From Lachnospiraceae bacterium (lineage in GTDB: Bacteria > Bacillota > Clostridia > Lachnospirales > Lachnospiraceae), in the NCBI GenBank assembly GCA_011960625.1, contig BLMJ01000224.1, positions 1 to 64,000 of the forward strand: DNA of 64,000 nucleotides, in the 5' to 3' direction. Position numbers and translations under genes: made by a program. Shown here in pieces: positions 19,116 through 30,511 of the stretch. The notes below the pieces were generated by a model that saw only the letters and a program-made list of their open reading frames with translations, searched no databases and was not told the origin of the DNA. Positions within the stretch are counted from its first letter, which is position 1. The number at the start of each line of letters is the position of its first letter.

Positions 19116-22100
19116 ATGAGTAAAAACGAATTGTATACACTGGGCATTGACATCGGTTCAACCACTGTGAAAATCGCGATACTCGACAAGGATAACGATG
19201 TCGCCTTTTCCGATTACGAAAGGCATTATGCTAATATCCAGGAAACTCTGTCCGACCTTCTCGGGCGGGCAATCTATAAATTAGGGGGAATCTACGCCTC
19301 CCCCGTCATAACGGGGTCCGGCGGGCTGACACTCGCCAAGCACTTAGACGTGCCTTTTGTCCAGGAAGTCATCGCCGTATCCACGGCGCTGCAGGATTAT
19401 GCGCCCCAGACGGACGTAGCCATTGAGCTGGGCGGCGAGGATGCGAAGATTATCTATTTTGAGGGCGGCAATGTGGAACAGCGCATGAACGGAGTCTGCG
19501 CCGGAGGTACGGGTTCCTTCATCGATCAGATGGCTTCCCTTCTCCAGACGGACGCGTCGGGTCTGAACGAGTATGCAAAGAATTACCAGTCCCTCTACTC
19601 TATCGCCGCAAGGTGCGGCGTATTTGCCAAATCCGATATCCAGCCCCTGATCAATGACGGCGCCTCCAAGGAAGACCTTGCGGCCTCTATCTTTCAGGCG
19701 GTGGTAAACCAGACCATCAGCGGGCTTGCCTGCGGCAAACCAATACGGGGGCATGTGGCATTTTTAGGCGGACCGCTTCATTTCCTTTCTGAATTAAAGG
19801 AAGCCTTCGTCCGGACGCTTAAACTGGATGATAAACATACCATTGCCCCAAAGCATTCCCATCTATTCGCAGCTATCGGTTCCGCCATGAATTCTAAGAA
19901 AGACCGGCAGGTTTCCCTGCAGGAGATGCAGAGCCGATTGGAGAGCCGTATCAAGATGGAGTTTGAGGTTGACCGGATGGAGCCCCTGTTTACCAGCGAG
20001 GCGGATTTCCATGCATTTGAGAAACGCCATGCCAGACACCAAGTCCCAGTCAAAGATCTGGCAAGCTATACCGGCAAGGCCTTCCTTGGAATCGACGCCG
20101 GCTCCACCACCACTAAAGCAGCCCTTGTGGGCGACGACGGAACCCTTCTGTACGCCTTCTACCATAATAATGAAGGAGATCCTTTGGGAACCACCATCAC
20201 GGCTATCAAAGATATTTACAGTAAACTGCCGGAAGGCGTAAAAATCGTCCACTCCTGCTCCACAGGGTATGGGGAGGCATTGATTAAGTCTGCCCTTCTT
20301 CTGGATGAAGGCGAGGTAGAGACGGTTTCTCACTATTATGCGGCCTCTTATTTTGAGCCGGATGTGGACTGTATCTTAGATATCGGCGGGCAGGATATGA
20401 AATGTATCAAAATCAAGAATCAGACCGTGGACAACGTGCTGCTCAATGAAGCCTGTTCATCGGGCTGCGGCTCTTTCATCGAGACATTTGCCAAATCCCT
20501 GAATTACTCTGTGGAGGACTTTGCCCATGAGGCTTTATTTGCCCATAATCCCATTGACCTTGGCACACGCTGTACGGTATTCATGAACTCAAAAGTAAAA
20601 CAGGCGCAGAAAGAAGGCGCGGAGGTTGCCGACATCTCTGCCGGGCTTGCATACTCTGTCATTAAAAATGCACTGTTTAAAGTAATCAAGGTATCCGATG
20701 CGTCCGAGCTTGGAAACCATATCGTCGTGCAGGGCGGTACTTTCTACAATAACGCCGTCCTTAGAAGCTTCGAAAAAATTGCCGGCTGCGAGGCCATCCG
20801 TCCGGATATTGCCGGAATCATGGGGGCTTTCGGTGCTGCCCTGATTGCCAGGGAGCGGTATATGGACTGCCAGGGGACGACGATGCTCTCCATCGAAGAG
20901 ATCGAGGCCCTTGAATATTCTACCACCATGGCAAAATGCAAAGGCTGTACCAATAACTGCCGCCTGACCATCAATCATTTTAGCGGCGGAAGGAAATTTA
21001 TTACAGGGAACCGCTGTGAACGGGGACTTGGAAAAGAAAAGTCCGACAACAAACTGCCCAACCTGTTTGAATACAAACTCCATCGTTACTTTGACTATAA
21101 ACCTCTGGAAGGGTATGAGGCGTCAAGGGGCGTTATCGGCATCCCTCGGGTGCTGAACATGTATGAGAACTATCCCTTCTGGTTTACGTTTTTTCATTCC
21201 CTTGGCTTTCAGGTGGTATTATCTCCTGCTTCGACTCGGAAGATTTACGAACTTGGGATCGAATCTATTCCCAGTGAGTCTGAGTGTTATCCGGCGAAGC
21301 TGGCCCACGGGCATGTGCAATGGCTGATTAATCAGGGAATACACAGGATTTTCTATCCCAGTATCCCTTATGAACGAAAGGAATTTCAGGAGGCGAACAA
21401 TCACTATAACTGCCCTATCGTTACCTCCTACCCGGAGAATATTAAGAACAACATTGACGCTATCTCAAACGGCGAAGTGGACTTCCTTCATCCTTTCCTG
21501 TCGCTGGAAAGTGAAGATACGGTTTCTTATCGTCTGGTGGAAGAATTGTCCGAGAAGTTTTCTATCCCTGCAGCTGATATCCGTTCTGCCGTACATAGGG
21601 CGTGGACAGAGCTTTACGCATGCCGGGAAGATATGAAGCGAAAGGGCGAGGAAACCGTTGAGTACCTGAATCGCACCGGCAACCGCGGTATCGTCCTTGC
21701 CGGACGTCCCTACCACATTGATCCAGAGGTAAACCATGGGCTTCCGGAGCTGATTAACTCCTACAATATTGCAGTGCTGACGGAGGATTCCATTTCCCAT
21801 CTGCTTCCGGCCGAGCATCCGCTTAACGTGATGGATCAGTGGATGTACCACTCCCGTCTGTATGCGGCGGCAAACTTCGTAAAGACCACGGATAATCTGG
21901 ATTTGATTCAGTTAAATTCCTTTGGCTGCGGGCTGGACGCCGTTACCACAGACCAGGTCGCTTCTATCCTGAACGACTCTGATAAGATTTATACCTCCCT
22001 GAAAATTGACGAGGTGAATAATTTAGGAGCGGCCAGGATTCGGGTACGCTCTCTGCTTGCAGCCATTCGGGTGCGGGAAAAACGACAGGAGAAACGGACG

Positions 22101-23360
22101 ATTCAATCTTCTGCCGTCACAAAGGTTCCGTTTACCCAGGAGATGAAAAAGGATTATACCATCCTCTGCCCTCAGATGTCGCCCATCCATTTCGACCTGT
22201 TAGGGCCTGCTTTTGCGGCTTCGGGGTACAATATTGAGGTTCTGCCCAATGACAATAAACAGGCAGTGGATGTAGGACTTAAATATGTGAATAACGATGC
22301 TTGTTACCCTTCCCTGATGGTGGTTGGACAGATTATGGATGCCATCCTGTCCGGCAGATATGATACGGACAAGATTGCGGTCATTATCAGCCAGACCGGG
22401 GGCGGGTGCCGCGCTTCTAACTATATCGGTTTCATACGCAGGGCGCTGAAAAAAGCGGGATACGAGCATATCCCTGTCATTTCTCTTAACTTAAGCGGTC
22501 TGGAGGGAAATCCGGGCTTTAAGCTGACCCCGCTCCTCGTACTGAGGGGAATGTACGCCATCGTGTTAGGGGATATCTTCATGAAATGCCTGTACCGCAT
22601 CCGGCCCTATGAAGCCGTTAAGGGCTCGGCCGACGCAATGCACGAAAAATGGAGGCAGGTCTGCAAGGAATTTCTGTCTCAGGGATACCCCTCCCGGCGC
22701 AGGTTCAAGCGGCTCTGTAAGGATATCATTGACGATTTTGACCAAAACATTGAGCTTTTGGAGGTTAAGAAGCCCCGTGTGGGCGTGGTTGGGGAGATTC
22801 TGGTTAAGTTCCTGCCAGCCGCCAACAACTATTTGGTGGAGCTCCTAGAGAGCGAAGGCGCCGAGGCTGTGGTGCCAGATCTTCTGGATTTCCTGCTTTA
22901 CTGCTTCTATAACCAGAATTTTAAGGTCTCCCATCTGGGTATGAAGAAGTCTAAGGCAACCATAGGAAACCTTGGAATCAAGGCTCTTAAATGGCTGCGG
23001 GCACCGGCGAGCAAGGCTTTTCGGGAAAGTAAACATTTTGACCCGCCGGCTGATATCCACGAGCTTGGGAAGCTGGCGTCTGATATCGTATCACTGGGCA
23101 ACCAGACAGGGGAAGGCTGGTTTTTGACTGGCGAGATGCTGGAGCTGATACATAACGGCGCGCCGAATATTGTCTGTACCCAGCCTTTTGCCTGCCTGCC
23201 CAACCACGTGGTAGGGAAGGGCGTAATAAAGGAGCTGAGACGGCGGTATCCGGAATCGAATATCGTTGCCATCGACTTCGATCCGGGAGCCAGTGAAGTG
23301 AACCAGTTAAACCGAATTAAGCTGATGCTCTCTACGGCGAATAAGAATTTGGGCGTTTAA
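19116..23360 (+). CDS. 2-hydroxyacyl-CoA dehydratase activase-related fusion (two BadF/HgdC ATPase domains + DUF2229/HgdB-like region)
   Basis: [15 protein letters not shown] and [23 protein letters not shown] motifs; [32 protein letters not shown]; 1414 aa. Confidence 0.92.
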   Translation: MSKNELYTLGIDIGSTTVKIAILDKDNDVAFSDYERHYANIQETLSDLLGRAIYKLGGIYASPVITGSGGLTLAKHLDVPFVQEVIAVSTALQDYAPQTDVAIELGGEDAKIIYFEGGNVEQRMNGVCAGGTGSFIDQMASLLQTDASGLNEYAKNYQSLYSIAARCGVFAKSDIQPLINDGASKEDLAASIFQAVVNQTISGLACGKPIRGHVAFLGGPLHFLSELKEAFVRTLKLDDKHTIAPKHSHLFAAIGSAMNSKKDRQVSLQEMQSRLESRIKMEFEVDRMEPLFTSEADFHAFEKRHARHQVPVKDLASYTGKAFLGIDAGSTTTKAALVGDDGTLLYAFYHNNEGDPLGTTITAIKDIYSKLPEGVKIVHSCSTGYGEALIKSALLLDEGEVETVSHYYAASYFEPDVDCILDIGGQDMKCIKIKNQTVDNVLLNEACSSGCGSFIETFAKSLNYSVEDFAHEALFAHNPIDLGTRCTVFMNSKVKQAQKEGAEVADISAGLAYSVIKNALFKVIKVSDASELGNHIVVQGGTFYNNAVLRSFEKIAGCEAIRPDIAGIMGAFGAALIARERYMDCQGTTMLSIEEIEALEYSTTMAKCKGCTNNCRLTINHFSGGRKFITGNRCERGLGKEKSDNKLPNLFEYKLHRYFDYKPLEGYEASRGVIGIPRVLNMYENYPFWFTFFHSLGFQVVLSPASTRKIYELGIESIPSESECYPAKLAHGHVQWLINQGIHRIFYPSIPYERKEFQEANNHYNCPIVTSYPENIKNNIDAISNGEVDFLHPFLSLESEDTVSYRLVEELSEKFSIPAADIRSAVHRAWTELYACREDMKRKGEETVEYLNRTGNRGIVLAGRPYHIDPEVNHGLPELINSYNIAVLTEDSISHLLPAEHPLNVMDQWMYHSRLYAAANFVKTTDNLDLIQLNSFGCGLDAVTTDQVASILNDSDKIYTSLKIDEVNNLGAARIRVRSLLAAIRVREKRQEKRTIQSSAVTKVPFTQEMKKDYTILCPQMSPIHFDLLGPAFAASGYNIEVLPNDNKQAVDVGLKYVNNDACYPSLMVVGQIMDAILSGRYDTDKIAVIISQTGGGCRASNYIGFIRRALKKAGYEHIPVISLNLSGLEGNPGFKLTPLLVLRGMYAIVLGDIFMKCLYRIRPYEAVKGSADAMHEKWRQVCKEFLSQGYPSRRRFKRLCKDIIDDFDQNIELLEVKKPRVGVVGEILVKFLPAANNYLVELLESEGAEAVVPDLLDFLLYCFYNQNFKVSHLGMKKSKATIGNLGIKALKWLRAPASKAFRESKHFDPPADIHELGKLASDIVSLGNQTGEGWFLTGEMLELIHNGAPNIVCTQPFACLPNHVVGKGVIKELRRRYPESNIVAIDFDPGASEVNQLNRIKLMLSTANKNLGV

Positions 23361-23381
23361 TTTTTGAACAGGTAAAATGAT

Positions 23382-23431
23382 AGAAACAGCATGATATCCC
23401 GATAAAATTTTCGGAAGAACATGCTGTTTCT
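23382..23431. terminator. Convergent bidirectional terminator
   Basis: agaaacagcatg...catgctgtttct perfect 12-bp stem. Confidence 0.65.
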
Positions 23432-24859
23432 TTACGTTTCCTTGTAATAACTACAAAGCAATATTAAAATCGTCACCCTCCCACCATGGGTTTCCCGATT
23501 CTCAATCACCAGCTTTCCACCCTGTGCTTCCACAAAACTTTTCACCGTATAAAGCCCTATCCCGTAATGGGTCTTGCTGCTCCGGCTCTGGTCGCCCTGG
23601 TAGAACTGCCTTGTTGCATTCTTTAAATCCTGCGGCGTAAATCCCGCCCCGTCGTCCTCAACGGTCACGGCAAAATACTCTTTTCCAGCCTCCGTTTTCA
23701 TCTCCAAGAAAACTTGCAGCTCGCTATTTTGGGGACTATAGTCCATGGCATTGCTTAATATATTCTGAAATGAGCGCAGGAGTTGGTTTTCATTGCACAA
23801 AATCTCTCCATACAGAGTCTTTCTGTGAAAACCAACCTGAAACTGTCTCACAGAGGTAAGGAGCCGACCCTGTTCCGTAAATAGATCTGCAAGACAATCG
23901 CAGGATATCCTGGTCTTTTGCACCTCCGACGTCCCTTTCTGCCCTTCTTCCTCCAATATTCCATTCAATACTGCCAGATATTCTTCCATCAAAGACACAC
24001 TCTTTAGGATATCTTGATCATACTCCCGCTCTTCTTTTGCAAGATTCCCTTCCGCCAAAAGCTCCGCATTGCCCCGAATAACCGTAAGAGGCGTCTTGAT
24101 ATCATGGGTAAGGGCAAAAAGCTGCTCCTCCCTGCTCTTTTCCAGATTCCACTGCCGATAGAGAGCCTCCTTGAGCGCCTCCTTCATCTGGTTCAGGGAA
24201 TTTAGGACCTCCTCCACTTCCTTGATTTCTGAATGTTCTTCCTCAAATTCCAAATCTCTATCCTTGATCCTTGCTGTGACCTCATTCAGGATGCAGAGCC
24301 TTTTCTTCATATATTTCCCAAAATGGCGGGACACCAGCAGCGTTTGGATGAGAAACAGTACAATAAATACCAGAAGCAATAGAATATCCGGGTTCGGCAG
24401 ATATTTCCCCAAAAATCTGTTTCGAAACTGTGAAGCAATCTTATACTTTGTGATACATACCTCCCCGGAAGCCCTTACAAAAAACCGATAATAGCATCTT
24501 GAAGAAGCATAAATACTGTTCCTTGTGTAATTTCCCCACGCCTTTTCTATTTCTTCTGAGGAAAACGTACCGTACAGCCAATTTCCGTCCCCTTGGTATA
24601 CTCCGTATAGACATCCCTCTGGCAGTAAGTCCTCCGTGACCTTAGAAGCCTTTTGTATCTCGTCGGCGGCCTCATTCAGCCTTGTCTCCATATAGTTTGC
24701 CGGAAGGACTTGTTCGGTCGCATACAGTACATACCAAACGGCGCACAGAAAGAATATCCAAAATAATACGCCTGCCGTGTAGAAACAGGCATATCTGAAA
24801 AAAACCGATGAAATTGTCCTCTCCTTACCCTTTACCTCCATCGATACCCAATCCCCCAT
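23432..24859 (-). CDS. Sensor histidine kinase (CprK/LanK-like)
   Basis: Two TM segments, LFALTHDIKTPLTVIRGNAELL, NILSNAMDYSP, DDGAGF, HYGIGLYTVKSF. Confidence 0.93.
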   Translation of the reverse strand: MGDWVSMEVKGKERTISSVFFRYACFYTAGVLFWIFFLCAVWYVLYATEQVLPANYMETRLNEAADEIQKASKVTEDLLPEGCLYGVYQGDGNWLYGTFSSEEIEKAWGNYTRNSIYASSRCYYRFFVRASGEVCITKYKIASQFRNRFLGKYLPNPDILLLLVFIVLFLIQTLLVSRHFGKYMKKRLCILNEVTARIKDRDLEFEEEHSEIKEVEEVLNSLNQMKEALKEALYRQWNLEKSREEQLFALTHDIKTPLTVIRGNAELLAEGNLAKEEREYDQDILKSVSLMEEYLAVLNGILEEEGQKGTSEVQKTRISCDCLADLFTEQGRLLTSVRQFQVGFHRKTLYGEILCNENQLLRSFQNILSNAMDYSPQNSELQVFLEMKTEAGKEYFAVTVEDDGAGFTPQDLKNATRQFYQGDQSRSSKTHYGIGLYTVKSFVEAQGGKLVIENRETHGGRVTILILLCSYYKET

Positions 24860-25491
24860 ACTGTCTCAATAGGCGCAAAACCTGCCTTCTGGCATTTTGC
24901 CCGAATGTTTTTAACATGTTCCGTAATCACAGAATTGTCGCTTTCTTTCTCATACCCAAATACATGCTCATAGATTCTGTCTTTTGAAAATACCTGCCCG
25001 TGGTTCAGCGCAAGGTATTCGCAGATGGCATACTCGCTCTTGGTAAACCCAAGTTCTCTGTCTCCATAACAAACTTTTTTCTCCTTCAGATAGAGCCGGA
25101 CGCCATCTATTGACACCACATGCTTCTTTTCTCTCGTCTCCCTCCGCAGATGCGCCGCCACCCGAGCGCGCAGTTCACCGATTCCGAATGGCTTGGTGAC
25201 GTAGTCGTCCCCGCCAATCCCAAGCCCCTTCATAATATCCGCCTCTGTTGTCTTTGCCGTCAGGAATAGAATCGGGCAGTCCACCTTGCCTCGAATCTCT
25301 TCGCACAGCGTAAATCCGTCCATCCCTGGCATCATGACATCCAGAAGGATGAGCTGATAATCCGTAAGATTTAAGTTTTTCAGCTCCAGAGGGTCATTTT
25401 GTACCGTCACCTCATACCCTTCCTTCGCCAGCGCATTTCTGATTAGTTTCAAAATCTGCCTGTCGTCATCTACCGCCAATATCTTCGTCAT
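24832..25491 (-). CDS. OmpR-family response regulator (CprR/LanR-like)
   Basis: MTKILAVDDDRQILKLI, LLDVMMPGMDGF, winged-helix C-terminus; likely start 25491. Confidence 0.93.
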   Translation of the reverse strand: MTKILAVDDDRQILKLIRNALAKEGYEVTVQNDPLELKNLNLTDYQLILLDVMMPGMDGFTLCEEIRGKVDCPILFLTAKTTEADIMKGLGIGGDDYVTKPFGIGELRARVAAHLRRETREKKHVVSIDGVRLYLKEKKVCYGDRELGFTKSEYAICEYLALNHGQVFSKDRIYEHVFGYEKESDNSVITEHVKNIRAKCQKAGFAPIETVWGIGYRWR

Positions 25492-25565
25492 ACCCTTCTC
25501 CGTCCACTGATCTTTTCTTTTATATTTTCCATATTTCCTAATTTCACATTCCTGAAAAATAGAAA

Positions 25566-26423
25566 TTAGTCCTTGCACCGCCTTCCCTCATAGAAAGGAA
25601 TCCACAGGAAAACACCGCACCATAACAGAAGCGTGATTATCGCGCTGATAACCAGATTTTTTATCATATACTCCATTGCTGCCGTTCCGCTTCCTATCCA
25701 ACATTTTAACAGATATCCGCACCATCTGCCACCCCATGCACAGGGGAAAAACTGCCACCGGCCCTCGCCAAGCTCTGTGAGAAACAATGCGGCAACCAAA
25801 AGCTCAGCCGTTCCTACCCACAGGGAAATATTTTTTGAGAACGCAAGGTTCAAAAACAGATGGATAAGATATAAGTTCATACCGCAAAGCCACAGCGCCC
25901 ACGCCAAAGTCAGGGCCTCCCCCGTCGACAGCCAAACCTTTCCCGCCCTTAGCTGAAATCCTTTGGTAAACCCCAAAACTGCCAGAAGAATCGCTGCAAA
26001 GCCCATGGCAGCCAAGACCAGCCACTTGGCAAACAGAGGATTCCCTCTGTACACTGCAACTCCCAGAAATGTCTGAAAATGCCCCTTCTCCTCCATCTCC
26101 ACAGACATTGCGCAGATTATACTTACGACCAGCGGAAATACGATGGAAAGTACCTGTATATATCCGGATATTTTCCCCTCGTCACTCCAGGCTGCAAAAG
26201 AGTAGTAAAAAAGGAATACCAGAATCCCCAGTACAGGAAGCAGGACGTGCAGGACAGGAAGCAGCGTACGACGCATTTTCCACAGCTCTCCCTTAACATT
26301 CTGGTATAATTCCCCAAATATATTTCTGTTTGATCTAATAACGGACGGCTTTCTATTTTCAAATGTATTCTTACTCATACTTCCATGCTCCCCTCTCATT
26401 TTATCGCTCTGCCTGCCTCTCAA
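25566..26423 (-). CDS. Lantibiotic-immunity-type ABC transporter permease
   Basis: Multiple TM helices; operonic with ATPase and second permease. Confidence 0.8.
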   Translation of the reverse strand: MRGRQSDKMRGEHGSMSKNTFENRKPSVIRSNRNIFGELYQNVKGELWKMRRTLLPVLHVLLPVLGILVFLFYYSFAAWSDEGKISGYIQVLSIVFPLVVSIICAMSVEMEEKGHFQTFLGVAVYRGNPLFAKWLVLAAMGFAAILLAVLGFTKGFQLRAGKVWLSTGEALTLAWALWLCGMNLYLIHLFLNLAFSKNISLWVGTAELLVAALFLTELGEGRWQFFPCAWGGRWCGYLLKCWIGSGTAAMEYMIKNLVISAIITLLLWCGVFLWIPFYEGRRCKD

Positions 26424-27165
26424 ACCACCTTCGGCCTGCCAGCCAAAGGAGCAGGAACCAGAAAACAGAAGCAGCGATTCCCATAGGCAGCCCTTTCCAA
26501 TCCAGCAATTCTGGTGTGAATGTTATACTGCCTGGCTGTGCCACCAGCCCGTTGGGAAGGATCTTTACAAGGATGCACATCAGCCTTGCGGTAATCCCGC
26601 CCGGCAGCAGCATAAAGAAAGAATGAAGCGACCATTCCACCGACAGCACGACATAGCTCCCCATATGAAGCAATATCATGGGAAATGTACCTATGAGCTG
26701 CTGTAAGAACAGACAGAACGGAATCTGCCACAGCGAAGTTACAAATAAGACTGCCACTGCCAAAGCCTGTTCTCCCAGCGTTGGCTGTATAAGGAATACC
26801 TGCCCTGCAGTCTGCAAAAGTACGTTGCTGACTACAATCGTGATACCCAAGAACACAAGCAGCGAAATCCCCATACACCAGATGCCATATAAGTTCTTCC
26901 CATCCCATACCGCGTCTATTTTCACAGGGAGCGTCCATATCGTACGGTTTTCCATCTTTTTATCCCGATTTCCGACAGAGGAACAGATCAACGCCAGCAT
27001 TCCTGGAAACAGTGTCATATACCACCAGTTATAGCTGTCAATGATAAAATAATCACTCGTAAGCCATGCCGCAAAGAGTACGGTAATCAGCGGCGTAAGT
27101 ACCAGCAATTTCTCTGTATAAGTATGGCGGTTCTTCATTCTTTCCGCAAGAAAATATTTCCGCAT
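26401..27165 (-). CDS. Lantibiotic-immunity-type ABC transporter permease
   Basis: Multiple TM helices; follows the ATPase gene. Confidence 0.8.
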   Translation of the reverse strand: MRKYFLAERMKNRHTYTEKLLVLTPLITVLFAAWLTSDYFIIDSYNWWYMTLFPGMLALICSSVGNRDKKMENRTIWTLPVKIDAVWDGKNLYGIWCMGISLLVFLGITIVVSNVLLQTAGQVFLIQPTLGEQALAVAVLFVTSLWQIPFCLFLQQLIGTFPMILLHMGSYVVLSVEWSLHSFFMLLPGGITARLMCILVKILPNGLVAQPGSITFTPELLDWKGLPMGIAASVFWFLLLWLAGRRWFERQAER

Positions 27166-27900
27166 CTATCTCACCTCCTTCTGCCTTTCCGGAATTTCGA
27201 AAGAAGTACCCTCTTTCGCCGCAATCTTCATAAACAATTCTTCCAGACGGTCCGTCTCTGGCATCCCGCCCTGGTATCCTAATACACCGTTTACCATGAT
27301 TCCCATATGGTCGGCGGTCTTCGCAATCTCGCTAAGAATATGGCTGGAGACAATGACCGTGATTCCCTCTTCAGGGAATCTCCGTATCATTTGGCGCAGT
27401 TCTTGAATACCAATGGGATCTAATCCGTTGGTTGGCTCGTCAAGAACCAGCAACTTAGGTCTGGAAAGGAGTGCAAGCCCGATTCCAAGCCGCTGTTTCA
27501 TTCCCAAGGAAAATGTTCCCACTCTTTTCTTCCCTGTACCTGCCAAATCCACCAATTCCAATACTTCCCTGCTTCTTTCGTCTGGTATGCCAAGCATCAG
27601 TCCGCGAACTTTCATATTCTCCCATGCCGTCAGGTTCTCATACACAGGAGGCGTCTCTATCAATGCGCCGATATCCACCAGGTCTTTTCTGCTCCATACA
27701 TGGCCGTCAAAGAGAATCTCCCCATTCGTGGGACGCAGGATTCCTGTCAGCATTTTTAGCAGAGTGGATTTTCCTGCGCCGTTTGGACCTAGAAGTCCGT
27801 ATACACATCCCTCTGGTACTGCAAGTGAAATACAATTGACCGCACAGTGATTGCGGAATGATTTTGTCAGACACTTTGTTTCTAAGATGTTTTGGATCAT
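27166..27900 (-). CDS. Lantibiotic-immunity/bacitracin-type ABC transporter ATPase
   Basis: GLLGPNGAGKSTLLKML, TFSLGMKQRLGIGLALL, LLVLDEPTNGLDP. Confidence 0.94.
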   Translation of the reverse strand: MIQNILETKCLTKSFRNHCAVNCISLAVPEGCVYGLLGPNGAGKSTLLKMLTGILRPTNGEILFDGHVWSRKDLVDIGALIETPPVYENLTAWENMKVRGLMLGIPDERSREVLELVDLAGTGKKRVGTFSLGMKQRLGIGLALLSRPKLLVLDEPTNGLDPIGIQELRQMIRRFPEEGITVIVSSHILSEIAKTADHMGIMVNGVLGYQGGMPETDRLEELFMKIAAKEGTSFEIPERQKEVR

Positions 27901-28073
27901 ATCATTTTCTCCTTATTCCCTTTTTGTTCATGTTCTCTCTAAACTACAAGATAAGAATAAGACAGAAATATAAGGAAAGTATAAGGAATTTGCTCTTCTG
28001 TCAAGATTTTCTTCATTCATCGGCATTTCTTCTTTTCAGCTACAAAATAAAATAACCACATAATAAAAGCAGC

Positions 28074-28102
28074 GGGAGGTGATCCTGTAAAAATCACCTC
28101 CC
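28074..28102. terminator. Hairpin terminator
   Basis: gggaggtgat...atcacctccc. Confidence 0.55.
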
Positions 28103-28135
28103 ATTGAATAGTCCAAATTTATCAATGATACAAAC

Positions 28136-28163
28136 GGCAGCCCCTCTGTCAGTCAGGGCTGCC
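28136..28163 (-). terminator. Hairpin terminator downstream of the 28174 CDS
   Basis: ggcagccc...gggctgcc. Confidence 0.5.
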
Positions 28164-28173
28164 TCCTGCCCTC

Positions 28174-29025
28174 TTACATAAGTCCGGGCATCTTATCCTG
28201 TCTCACAAGCTGGTCCTTAAGGTAACGTAACGCATTCAGTTCCTCAAGTCTCTTTTGCTTCCCGCTTTCCTCCATAATCTGTATATAATTTACACGCAGC
28301 TTCCACTTCCTTAACTGTTCTGCCTCAATCTGCTCCCTCTCTTCCTTTGTAGGGCCGGTAATCTCCCCGCCGCTGCTGGTAACGGTACAATTCCTCACAT
28401 CTCCGTTTTCATCCAAATCAAACACATAACTTTTGCTCGCCTGATGCTCTGCCACATTGGCTCCGAAAGACGCCGCCACCGTATTATCCCATCTGTCGTA
28501 GTCCTCCTTCCACTGCCTGAGCTTCGCCACAATCTGCCTCGCATAGGCAGGGTCTGCATCCATCTTCTCCTGCAGGCTGTCCGGTATGAGGATTGCAATC
28601 CGCCCTGCCCCGATACTGCCGTAATTTCTCTGCAAATCCGGACGGGTCTGGGGAGGGTTCTCTCCTGTCGGCCTCCAATCATTCAAAGCATCCGCGCTGG
28701 TGTCCTTATCAAAATATTTCCAATAAGGAAAGTCATTCCTCTGCCAGTTCGCCGGGGAAATATCCGCATTCCCCACATGGGTGATAACCTGATACTGGGA
28801 AAAACCGTCCACAAAATTCGCTGCGCCTATCGTTCCAATGTTGAATAATTGGCTAATCGCCGAAACGTAATCCACGGAACCAGACATAACCTCCCTTTGC
28901 CATGTCAGATTTGCCGCCGCAAGCTCTGCAAAACTCATACCCTGGCGCTTTCCGGACGTCTCTTTCTTCCGATACCGCCCTTCCAGGCCATACTCTCTTG
29001 GTTTACCTGTCACTCCAAACTCCAT
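28174..29025 (-). CDS. Hypothetical protein (DUF6033-like)
   Basis: 283-aa ORF with RBS region; MEFGVTGKPREYGLEGRYRKKETSGKRQGMSFAELAAAN...; family assignment from memory. Confidence 0.6.
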   Translation of the reverse strand: MEFGVTGKPREYGLEGRYRKKETSGKRQGMSFAELAAANLTWQREVMSGSVDYVSAISQLFNIGTIGAANFVDGFSQYQVITHVGNADISPANWQRNDFPYWKYFDKDTSADALNDWRPTGENPPQTRPDLQRNYGSIGAGRIAILIPDSLQEKMDADPAYARQIVAKLRQWKEDYDRWDNTVAASFGANVAEHQASKSYVFDLDENGDVRNCTVTSSGGEITGPTKEEREQIEAEQLRKWKLRVNYIQIMEESGKQKRLEELNALRYLKDQLVRQDKMPGLM

Positions 29026-29044
29026 CTTCCTTCCTCCTTCATTT

Positions 29045-30511
29045 CTACTCGTTCTTCATCATAACGGACAATATAAATACCTTGCCCTCAATCCGAAAAT
29101 CCATCGCTCCCTGATACTTCTCCACCGTACTCTTAATATTGGCAAGCCCTAACCCATGAGAATTTTTATCTGCCTTCTCGGTCAACGGAAACTTATTTCG
29201 CCCCCTTTTCACAATCCATCCGTCAAAACTGTTCTCCACTTTCAGAATCAAAAGGCTCCCTTTCTGTAAAGAACTTAACCGGATAAATACCTCCGCCTGC
29301 CTATCCTTCTCCTTAAGCCTCCTGCACGCCTCTATCCCATTGTCCAAGGCATTCCCGAGGATAACGCCGATATCATAGCTTTGGATGCTGAGTTTCGGCG
29401 GGAACATCAAATGCTCCGCCTCCATCCTGAAATCCGGCATCTCCCGTACCGCTTCATGGTATTTCATATTCAATAAGGTATCCACAACCGTATTTCCGGT
29501 CTGAAAACGAACTTCCAGTTTTTCAAAGGTCCGGTTCATCTCCGACAGATAAGCCTTAAGCTCTTCGTTTTCCTCGGCTTTGTTCCCGGCAGAAAGACGC
29601 CATATGACAGAAATGGTATTCTTCATGTCATGCTTCATACTTCGGATGCCAGAATAGACACGATCCATCTCTTCTATATGCTCCCTAAGGCTCTCCACCT
29701 GCTTTTCAAGGATGATTCTGCCGCTTTGTTCCCGGTTCCAGTAAACCATGTCCTGAAACAGCTTCACGCCTTGCAGGATAGCCACCAGAGACAAGAACAG
29801 GATGACCGGGATCACCACGGTCAATACCGGGTATCTTTCATACAGTGTTTTCGTGAAACCGTCCTCCATTGTGACGATAATAATGCGAAGCAGCAGACAA
29901 ATCATCACCCCCACAGCCGCCGGAGTAAGGATAAACAAAAGCTCCGTCCTGTGAATGCCGTATTCCTTTTCCTGGAAATCCCCCGCGATTTTTTTCAGAG
30001 ACAAATACAGAATCAGCGCGATGGCAAGGCACTCCAAAATCCAGCCGCCAATCAGCCCGGAATTGACTGCGATACAAAAAGCATTCTCCGACCTGATTAC
30101 TCCGGCGCCTAAACACCAGTTCCAAATAAAGAGCATTCCATCCCCCAGCTCGCCGAACAGGATGACCGCCCCATAGCGGCTGATATCTGCAACCGCCTGA
30201 AAAGCAACAGCAAGAAAGACGGTAATCAGCCGAAACGCCCGATAAAAGCAGACGGCAAGGACAGCCAGAAGCAACAGCGACACAGAAAGTTTCCAGACAG
30301 CCGTCCTGTAATCCCAGGTTTCCCACGGCTCTATCTGCCCCAGCGTCATCCGCAATACCACATAAGCCGCCGCCGCGCCCAGGCCATTCAGGCGCTCATT
30401 TTTCAGCCTGCCTTCCAGAAAACTTCCGTAAAAATATTGGAGGCAGTATCCCTGGGACAGAAACAGAAAGAGAGGCAAAATTATATCCATTGTCTTAAAC
30501 ACAGGAAACAC
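29045..30511 (-). CDS. AgrC-like GHKL sensor histidine kinase
   Basis: N-terminal multi-TM, SMKHDMKNTISVIWRL, ILGNALDNGIEACRRL, HGLGLANIKS. Confidence 0.9.
   Translation of the reverse strand: MFPVFKTMDIILPLFLFLSQGYCLQYFYGSFLEGRLKNERLNGLGAAAAYVVLRMTLGQIEPWETWDYRTAVWKLSVSLLLLAVLAVCFYRAFRLITVFLAVAFQAVADISRYGAVILFGELGDGMLFIWNWCLGAGVIRSENAFCIAVNSGLIGGWILECLAIALILYLSLKKIAGDFQEKEYGIHRTELLFILTPAAVGVMICLLLRIIIVTMEDGFTKTLYERYPVLTVVIPVILFLSLVAILQGVKLFQDMVYWNREQSGRIILEKQVESLREHIEEMDRVYSGIRSMKHDMKNTISVIWRLSAGNKAEENEELKAYLSEMNRTFEKLEVRFQTGNTVVDTLLNMKYHEAVREMPDFRMEAEHLMFPPKLSIQSYDIGVILGNALDNGIEACRRLKEKDRQAEVFIRLSSLQKGSLLILKVENSFDGWIVKRGRNKFPLTEKADKNSHGLGLANIKSTVEKYQGAMDFRIEGKVFILSVMMKNE

Noticed and set aside
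19344-23272. Numerous antisense ORFs opposite the 1414-aa activase gene
   Set aside because: Shadow ORFs of a strongly supported CDS with clear ATPase motifs.
23382-23431. Perfect 12-bp inverted repeat considered as another inverton
   Set aside because: Loop of only 26 nt between convergent genes; best explained as a bidirectional terminator.
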